This document shows, piece by piece, positions 43,956-49,486 of a stretch of DNA of 64,000 nucleotides. The translations under genes were made by a program, and so were the position numbers. The DNA is from Kluyvera ascorbata_C. Its GTDB lineage: Bacteria; Pseudomonadota; Gammaproteobacteria; Enterobacterales; Enterobacteriaceae. Below the pieces are notes generated by a model. It was not told the DNA's origin, made no database searches, and worked only from the letters and a program-made list of their open reading frames with translations. The stretch spans positions 434,001 through 498,000 of the forward strand of contig NZ_JBIQOI010000001.1 of NCBI RefSeq assembly GCF_044197065.1, written 5' to 3'. How positions within the stretch are numbered: position 1 is the stretch's first letter; every line of letters starts with the position of its first letter.

Positions 43956-44026
43956 TGCTATAATCCCCCTTGTTCAGTGCTACAACCATCCCATGGGTGA
44001 GTGGTTTCATAGTTGTAGTACTGAAC
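43956..44026 (+). promoter_or_regulatory. Extended -10 promoter with a large 5' hairpin
   Basis: TGCTATAAT (43956-43964) is a perfect extended -10. About seven bases later an inverted repeat begins: GTTCAGTGCTACAAC (43972-43986) and GTTGTAGTACTGAAC (44012-44026), 15 bp with a single G-T wobble. A transcript from here would start with this hairpin. It leads into the 62-codon ORF at 44069. Confidence 0.6.
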
Positions 44027-44068
44027 CATTCCCCTAAATACTCCAGTTAACAACAATGGAGTATCCTC

Positions 44069-44257
44069 ATGTCAGATCTACCTCTACCAAAAATATATGG
44101 CTATAATCGTACTAAGATTTCCTCCCTCACGTTTGATGAACTTAAACGCCTAGCAATGTATGTGAGAGAAAACCACATATTACAGTCGATAAACGAGAAC
44201 AATAAAACGCTAGTGCGAATTTTGACAATACTGGATAATGAAAAAGCAGCTAATTAG
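44069..44257 (+). CDS. Small hypothetical protein in the island
   Basis: A protein of 62 residues, basic at the start (LPKIYGYNRTKISSLTFDEL), then helical (KRLAMYVRENHILQSINENN). No membrane segment and no known motif. It has its own strong promoter and a structured leader, and a second small hairpin ACTCCA...TGGAGT just before the start. These features suggest a regulated phage- or plasmid-type gene. Function unknown. Confidence 0.55.
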   Translation: MSDLPLPKIYGYNRTKISSLTFDELKRLAMYVRENHILQSINENNKTLVRILTILDNEKAAN

Positions 44258-44321
44258 CTGTTTTTTCATTCAATGCTTTTACTAAAAACCTTTTAATACT
44301 TGGTTAGAAAAAATATCTTAG

Positions 44322-44561
44322 ATGTCAAAAACTGAAGTAAAAGATCGTATTGCTAATGGTGAGAAGTACACAAAAAAATCCTCGCCGTATTCCCTACGTA
44401 TGCAGAAGCTATCCATTGTGGAACGTGTTTGATCTCTCTTCTATATAGCTCAGTACAAAAATCGGAATAAGGCGTTGATTGTCAAGGTTCGCCTATCTAA
44501 TACAGTTTGTTCAACTCAACATATGAATAAGGTGTGGGTATTGCTGGAGGATCTCCGGTAA
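44322..44561 (+). pseudogene. Small phage/plasmid-type gene broken by an in-frame TGA
   Basis: The frame reads MSKTEVKDRIANGEKYTKKS...VERV, then TGA (44430), then continues in the same frame SLFYIAQYKNRNKALIVKVR...LLEDLR to TAA. The last stop overlaps the next gene's start in TAATG, the sign of a former coupled operon. About 79 codons. I do not recognise the family. Confidence 0.55.
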
Positions 44562-45130
44562 TGGCTAAATTAACCAAAAAAGAAACTAAACTACATCAAT
44601 ACACACACTAAACGTTTAGTGTGTGTTGAACTCAGCCCGGAGTACACAAAAATTGGCATGCGGCTTGTCCCTGAAGCTGAATGGTATTGTATGGACGTTT
44701 TTCATACCCAACGGATGAACATTTTGATGTTACCTTTGGTAATCCACCGTTCGGAAAGATAAAAACTTCTGATTCATACAAGGGTGAGTACACAGGTTCC
44801 GAATTCGAATATAAGGTTATTGAATTTGGATCTCTGTTAGCAGATTACGGTGTGTCCATTATGCCTCAAGGTTCAGCAGGTTTCCGCTATTCAGGTGCAG
44901 CGTATTACGAGCGTGTAACTAACCAGAAGTACTACAAATTCGAGAAGGATACTGGCCTGTACCTGGAAGCAGGTTGCGGTGTCGATACGTCAATCTACCG
45001 TGATCAGTGGCACAGTACCAACGTCCTAACAGAGGTGGTTGCACCGTGTTTAGAGAAGGTAGGGATCATGGTGCCGGATGTAGATGCAGTCGTTAGATCG
45101 ATGTTGATGATGTTGATGATGTTGAACTAA
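44561..45130 (+). pseudogene. Relic of a phage/plasmid DNA adenine methyltransferase
   Basis: It starts MAKLTKKETKLHQ, like IncF-plasmid and phage methylases as I remember them, but reaches a stop within 16 codons. The sequence then resumes in another frame as RLVCVELSPEYTKIGMRLVP and EAEWYCMDVF, and shifts frame once more near a T5 run (about 44699) to HFDVTFGNPPFGK, the catalytic NPPF motif. The last 149 codons are open from 44681. The SAM-binding part that should lie between the first two pieces is deleted; a perfect palindrome sits at the joint. The end is a short Met/Leu repeat. Confidence 0.75.
44601..44626. repeat. Perfect 26-base palindrome inside the methylase relic
   Basis: ACACACACTAAAC is followed directly by its exact reverse complement. 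It sits at the point where the methylase relic has lost its central part. Confidence 0.85.
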
Positions 45131-45248
45131 AATATTCATATTTTTCATGTTATTACATGAATTTAATACTTAGTGTTTTTTACAGTTAATGATGGTCATC
45201 ATACTGGTGATACTCTTAGTGATGAGCTTACCGACTTACTAAGACACC

Positions 45249-45285
45249 AGGGGAGGAGAAATCCTCCCTTACCCTCATTCCTTTA
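45249..45285. pseudogene. Right half of the split sib/ibs locus
   Basis: AGGGGAGGAGAAATCCTCCC followed by TTACCCT matches, from memory, the other end of Sib RNAs (the 5' part of Sib, GGGTAAGGGAGGATTTCTCC on the minus strand). The piece between this and 41944-42024 has been replaced by the island. The remaining 45131-45248 and 45286-45323 hold nothing I can name. Confidence 0.65.
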
Positions 45286-45323
45286 CGATAGGTCGAAAAA
45301 ACAGCGAAGTCAACGACGATATA

Positions 45324-46676
45324 TCAGGCGAAAACCACCTGTGCCCAGCGGGCCAGACCGGCGGTTACCGAGCCAAAATCATCGCCACCGGCAATTGGAA
45401 TGCCGGGAAGCTGTTGGGCTAACGCTTTCTTAATCAGCGGCGAGCGTGCGCTGCCGCCGGTTAAGTAGATGACGTCCGGCTTTTCGCTGCTGTTTTCCAG
45501 CGCCAGCTGCACCTGTTCGAGGATGCGCGTCAGCGGCTGGTTCAGCGCCGCTTCAAGACCGTCCTGGCTGATGGCGGTCGCCAGTTCGTCGCTGATAAAC
45601 GGCAGCGAGGTGTTAATCTGTGCGGTTTCGGACAGCGCGATTTTGCTCTCTTCGGCGCTGCGCACCAGGCGGTAGCTCAAGCGCTGCTGCCAGACTTTAT
45701 ACAGCAGGGAAACTTTCTCGGCATCGCGTGCATCGCGCGCCAGATCGCGCAGCAGTCGGCCGTTGGCCGCGCTGTAGAAGTCGGTCTGCGCCGGAACGTC
45801 GTTGATAGCCACCGCGTTCCACCATGGCAGAATTGGCAGGGCGATGCCTTTTTCGGTGTCGCCGCCCATGCCGAGCAGCGGCATCAGGCTTTTGAAGGCC
45901 AGCGCGATATCGAGATCGTTACCGCCTACGCGGCAACCGCTGTGGCCCAGCAGGCTTTGTTCACGGTCGTGACGGGTGCGCCATTGTGGCCCCATCAGCA
46001 GCACCGAGCAGTCGGTGGTACCGCCGCCGATATCGACGACCAGCACGCGTTTTTCTTCGCTGAGCGTGGCTTCAAAATCCAGCCCCGCCGCGACCGGCTC
46101 ATACTGGAACACCACGTCACGGAAGCCCGCGCGCTTTGCCGCACGTTCAAGGATGCCGACCGCCTGGGCGTTGGCTTCATCGCCGCCAAGCCCCTGGAAG
46201 TTTATCGGGCGGCCAATCACCGCTTGATCCAGGTTTTCCGTCAGCTGTGACTGCGCCTGCTGGCGAATGTGCAGCATCATCGAGCAGACCAGGTCTTCAA
46301 ACACCGCAACCTGCTGCGGCTTCAGACCGCTCGCGCCGAGGAACGATTTTGGTGATTTAACAAAATAGACCTCTTCCGGGTCCGTGATGTACTGCTTGAG
46401 TGAGGCGAGGCCAAACTGCACGCTGTTGCTCAGTACATCGATATCTTCTTCGCGGTTGAAGTTCATCGCCCGACGCAGCAGCGCCTGCGCTTCATCGCCG
46501 GTGGCGGGAACCTGATGGTGGCGATAGAGCCACTCGCTCACCGCTTCACGCGTGGGAGCAGAAAGCATAGAAGGCAGCAGCGTACTGCCGTTTTCCATCG
46601 TCAGCATGCGCGGTGCGCCATCCTGCATTACGGCGATAGAACAGTTCGCCGTCCCGTAGTCAAAACCAATAAACAC
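45324..46676 (-). CDS. yegD: YegD, Hsp70-like ATPase domain protein
   Basis: A protein of 450 residues when read from the GTG at 46676 (VFIGFDYGTANCSIAVM), the E. coli start and length; the open frame continues five codons further. It has the actin/Hsp70 ATPase fold: phosphate-1 FDYGTANCS, phosphate-2 VLVVDIGGGTTDCSVLL and the adenosine motif YLTGGSARSPLIKKAL. It lacks a substrate-binding domain of the DnaK type. Role unknown; it is called a putative chaperone. It stands between two accessory patches. Confidence 0.95.
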   Translation of the reverse strand: MFIGFDYGTANCSIAVMQDGAPRMLTMENGSTLLPSMLSAPTREAVSEWLYRHHQVPATGDEAQALLRRAMNFNREEDIDVLSNSVQFGLASLKQYITDPEEVYFVKSPKSFLGASGLKPQQVAVFEDLVCSMMLHIRQQAQSQLTENLDQAVIGRPINFQGLGGDEANAQAVGILERAAKRAGFRDVVFQYEPVAAGLDFEATLSEEKRVLVVDIGGGTTDCSVLLMGPQWRTRHDREQSLLGHSGCRVGGNDLDIALAFKSLMPLLGMGGDTEKGIALPILPWWNAVAINDVPAQTDFYSAANGRLLRDLARDARDAEKVSLLYKVWQQRLSYRLVRSAEESKIALSETAQINTSLPFISDELATAISQDGLEAALNQPLTRILEQVQLALENSSEKPDVIYLTGGSARSPLIKKALAQQLPGIPIAGGDDFGSVTAGLARWAQVVFA

Positions 46677-46779
46677 GACAGTTATCCCCATGCCAGTGAA
46701 GAAAGGGGGGCGACTTTAGCGGAATGTCGCGAAGGCGGCAACTGGAATATGAAAGCAAGGTCACCGGGGCGATTACTCG

Positions 46780-46920
46780 CTATGCTATTGAAGTTATCGC
46801 CGGGGCGCGGTTCGCGCTGCCTTTGATGGCCAGGTTAGCATTCTGGATAGCAGGAATAGCGGCAAGTAACGAGCCGGTAGATGTCAGGATATTGGCTATA
46901 TCGTGGATATGATTATGCAT
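46780..46920 (-). CDS. 46-codon ORF downstream of a structured RNA
   Basis: The frame reads MHNHIHDIANILTSTGSLLA, then AIPAIQNANLAIKG and ends at TAG. AAGGAG lies eight or nine bases upstream, a strong ribosome site. The middle is hydrophobic and the N-terminus histidine-rich. It lies between a multibranched RNA candidate and yegD, all on one strand. I do not recognise the protein; small phage-type lysis or cell-division inhibitors of similar size exist, but nothing here proves that. Confidence 0.5.
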   Translation of the reverse strand: MHNHIHDIANILTSTGSLLAAIPAIQNANLAIKGSANRAPAITSIA

Positions 46921-46937
46921 GGTGGTACTCCTTTCGA

Positions 46938-47037
46938 TGAGACTGAACCCCCACTTTTGAGATGGGGCGGGCTGGAGCTCAAAACCGTCGAAAGTCGGCG
47001 GATGTATTACACGAGTAAACCCGTGCTATTAGTCTCA
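46938..47037 (-). ncRNA. Multibranched structured RNA candidate upstream of the 46-codon ORF
   Basis: Outer arms TGAGACT and AGTCTCA enclose three hairpins, read on the minus strand: CACG-GGTTTACT-CGTG, CCGCCGA-CTT-TCGACGG (one mismatch) and GCCCCA-TCTCAAAAG-TGGGGG. This is a four-way junction of about 100 nt ending 18 bases before the ORF start. It recalls the C4 antisense RNAs that precede small genes in phage P1-like immunity regions, but I cannot confirm that. The rest of the gap to 47310 has only a CGGGTAA-ATAA-TTACCCG hairpin and no clear gene. Confidence 0.5.
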
Positions 47038-47310
47038 CTCCAACCCATAAATCAGCACTCAAGCGGCAGGATGCCGCCATAGCATAAAATCTGGACGTAA
47101 AAAAATCACGCTGACGGGGTGAATGACCGCTTTCGACTATGTAGGCGTTTTGAGCACCTGCGGCAGAATCAACCCCTAACCGCCATTTTGATCAATACCC
47201 TGAAAGCAAACGGGTAAATAATTACCCGCATTAGTTCAAAAGGCGATCAATCAGGGTGGTTTCATGAATAAAAATATGGTTTTGGTATTACCGATTCAAG
47301 ATTTCAATTA

Positions 47311-47547
47311 ATGGCTTTTACCAGAAAATATCTATCTTCCTACAGAGGGATGACCGAAGTTGCAAAAGGTACGGCGGGGTTGCTTATCGGTAACATCATT
47401 CGCCGTGCTTCATATATAGAAGCAGACAGGGCTGGAATCCAGAAATTTGCAAACCAGTACGATTATTCATATCAGGATGCCAGCGCTATTATCGAAGGTG
47501 CATTATCTTCATGGATAAAGCAAGTTAATGAATTTAAAAGGAATTAA
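47311..47547 (+). CDS. Small hypothetical protein upstream of the toxin gene
   Basis: A frame of 78 codons (MAFTRKYLSSYRGMTEVAKG, then TAGLLIGNIIRRASYIEADR). It may start at the inner ATG near 47350 instead. It has no recognised motif. It ends 13 bases before the toxin ATG at 47561. It could be part of the original toxin delivery protein, an adaptor, or an independent small gene. Confidence 0.5.
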   Translation: MAFTRKYLSSYRGMTEVAKGTAGLLIGNIIRRASYIEADRAGIQKFANQYDYSYQDASAIIEGALSSWIKQVNEFKRN

Positions 47548-47560
47548 CAACGGTGGTGTT

Positions 47561-47953
47561 ATGGCTATACTTCCATTAATGCCGGGCGGAAACTCAGTAA
47601 CCGCCCAAAAAAATATGCGTGAGGCCAGGAGTCATGGAACCTCGCGCAACATGGCGTTGCCGTCAACGTATTACTGGTTTTATCAGAAGGTGAGGAATCA
47701 CGGGCCGTGGGACTATAAACAGCAATCCTACTCCCTGGCGAATTTCGGCAACTTCAATTACGGAGCGGCAGGGTTCGCCGCTGGAATACCGGCAGAAACG
47801 CTGCTGATGGGGGCGGGGTTTGCACAATCCAGAGCAGGGACATCAAAACCGAACTGGGGCGCATGGTATGGTAAGTCGCCTTATGGGGACGATCCACACG
47901 ACCAGTTCTGGATAAAACAGGGAATCGACTATGCCCGCGAACACGGCTATTAA
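47561..47953 (+). CDS. Toxin-44 (Ntox44) family polymorphic toxin domain
   Basis: A protein of 130 residues made of little but the toxin domain: STYYWFYQKVRNHGPWDYKQ, FGNFNYGAAGFAAGIPAETL and GTSKPNWGAWYGKSPYGDDP. These resemble Pfam bacterial toxin 44, a predicted nuclease often found as the C-terminal tip of large secreted toxins. No delivery domain is fused to it here. The start at 47561 is chosen for the GGTGGT before it and the compact domain; the frame is open to 47528. The immunity gene overlaps its end by 23 bases. Confidence 0.72.
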   Translation: MAILPLMPGGNSVTAQKNMREARSHGTSRNMALPSTYYWFYQKVRNHGPWDYKQQSYSLANFGNFNYGAAGFAAGIPAETLLMGAGFAQSRAGTSKPNWGAWYGKSPYGDDPHDQFWIKQGIDYAREHGY

Positions 47954-48362
47954 GTATCTCCACCGTCTGACAACGGTCATTCTCGCGCTGCTGGTGGCAG
48001 GATTCCTGCTGTATCAGCATTTCATCAACGGGCCACCGGATGACAGCCTGGCCTATAAGAAACAGCTCTCAGAAAGCGTGTGGCTCTACGTCACGAAGTA
48101 CAACGGCGGTGGGGCGACTGTCTCAGAAGTTTACCGTTACTACCTGGACGGCAGTTTATCGGGCGATGTTTTGCCGCGCCTGGCCGATAGACAGCCGTTT
48201 ATGGTCACTGACGTGGGTAACGCGGCGGTCACTGGCTACGGCAGCACGGTAAACGTCAGGGTAACAGGTCGTGTTTACTCGTTTACAAATTCTGACCTGT
48301 TTTACAGCGGTGATGCCGCCATAATGCCCGTCATAAATCTGGCCGCCACCAGCACCAGATAG
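47931..48362 (+). CDS. Probable membrane-anchored immunity protein for the toxin-44 protein
   Basis: A protein of 143 residues. One membrane segment is at about 11-29 (LTTVILALLVAGFLLYQHFI); the rest (30-143) is a soluble domain expected in the periplasm (SESVWLYVTKYNGGGATVSE, NVRVTGRVYSFTNSDLFYSG). It overlaps the toxin gene, the usual sign of an immunity partner. A periplasmic immunity domain is odd if the toxin is a cytoplasmic nuclease. No family recognised. Confidence 0.65.
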   Translation: MPANTAIKYLHRLTTVILALLVAGFLLYQHFINGPPDDSLAYKKQLSESVWLYVTKYNGGGATVSEVYRYYLDGSLSGDVLPRLADRQPFMVTDVGNAAVTGYGSTVNVRVTGRVYSFTNSDLFYSGDAAIMPVINLAATSTR

Positions 48363-48372
48363 CCACATCAAC

Positions 48373-48394
48373 CCGGCCCCGCGCCGGTTTTTTT
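48373..48394 (+). terminator. Intrinsic terminator after the toxin/immunity pair
   Basis: CCGGC-CCCGC-GCCGG followed by seven T, eleven bases after the immunity stop. A second hairpin (CCACCTCC-TG-GGGAGGTGG) follows at about 48411. The remaining gap to alkA contains a short coding relic ending at 48554. Confidence 0.85.
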
Positions 48395-48643
48395 ATTGTC
48401 ATCCCTAAACCACCTCCTGGGGAGGTGGTGATTGATTTCTCCCGCCACACATCGCCACTACGCCACCGTTTCAAATCCGGATTCTGTTTGCGTAGTCTGC
48501 CCGCAAGAGGGCTGGATGTATGACGACTGGAATAAAGCTAAACAAAAGGGATGACCGCTTCGCGAGGTTGAGGGCCGACGCGAACGAAGCGCCGGGGTTT
48601 TGCTATGATACCGTGCCTACCGTTATGTGCTTAAGGAGCAACG

Positions 48644-49486
48644 ATGTTTGAACTGCCGTGGTTACCGCCGTACGACTGGCAATGGATGTTTGGCTTTCTG
48701 CAGGCGCGTGCCGTCAGCGGCATTGAGCGCTTTCAGGACGGTAGCTACACTCGCAGCTGGCGCTGTGGCGAACATCACGGACTTATCACCATGTCTCCGG
48801 ACGCGGCGCATAACCGACTTTGCGTAACGCTCTCCGCCGGGCTTTTACCGGTTGCCGACCAGGCGCTGGACGGCGTGACCAGATTGCTGGATTTGCACTG
48901 CGACCCACAGCAGATCCAACGCGCGCTGGGCACGCTTGCTGCCGCCAGACCGGGGCTGCGTCTGCCTGGAGCACTGGAAGCATTTGAACAGGGGATACGG
49001 GCGATTCTCGGCCAGCTAGTGAGTGTGAAGATGGCCGCGACGTTGACCGGGAAAGTGGTGGCGCTCTATGGTGAGCCGCTGGCGGAAAAGGAAGGATTTT
49101 TCCTGTTTCCGACTGCCGAGCGGCTGGCGGCGGGCGATCCTCTGGCTTTAAAAACGTTGGGGATGCCGCTTAAGCGCGCTGAGGCGCTTATCTATTTTGC
49201 GCAGGCAACGGTCAACGGCGAGCTGCCGCAGGCGCTCCCATCGGATGTCCCGCAGGCGCTAAAAGCGCTACAGCAGTTCCCCGGCATTGGCCGCTGGACG
49301 GCAAACTACTTTGCGCTGCGCGCCTGGCAGGCACCGGATATTTTCCTGCCGGACGATTACCTGATTAAACAGCGGTTTCCAGGCATGACGCCCGCACAGA
49401 TCCGCGATTATGCCGCGCGCTGGCAGCCCTGGCGCTCCTACGCGTTATTGCATATCTGGCATACGGACGACTGGTCGCCGGTATGA
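48644..49486 (+). CDS. alkA: 3-methyladenine DNA glycosylase II AlkA
   Basis: A base-excision repair enzyme of 280 residues that removes alkylated purines. The N-terminal AlkA domain (PPYDWQWMFGFLQARAVSGI) is followed by the helix-hairpin-helix glycosylase fold: FEQGIRAILGQLVSVKMAA, then LQQFPGIGRWTANYFALRAW and the catalytic Asp in DIFLPDDYLIKQ. In E. coli it is induced by Ada. The last 49 bases overlap the 3' end of convergent dgcE. Confidence 0.96.
   Translation: MFELPWLPPYDWQWMFGFLQARAVSGIERFQDGSYTRSWRCGEHHGLITMSPDAAHNRLCVTLSAGLLPVADQALDGVTRLLDLHCDPQQIQRALGTLAAARPGLRLPGALEAFEQGIRAILGQLVSVKMAATLTGKVVALYGEPLAEKEGFFLFPTAERLAAGDPLALKTLGMPLKRAEALIYFAQATVNGELPQALPSDVPQALKALQQFPGIGRWTANYFALRAWQAPDIFLPDDYLIKQRFPGMTPAQIRDYAARWQPWRSYALLHIWHTDDWSPV

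Noticed and set aside
45173..45433. An 86-codon plus-strand frame at the right end of the island
   Set aside because: It covers the Sib half and the 3' end of yegD; the protein is Arg/Pro/Ser-rich and not credible.
46724..46912. A 62-codon plus-strand frame opposite the 46-codon ORF
   Set aside because: No ribosome site; the minus-strand frame has AAGGAG at correct spacing and is preferred.
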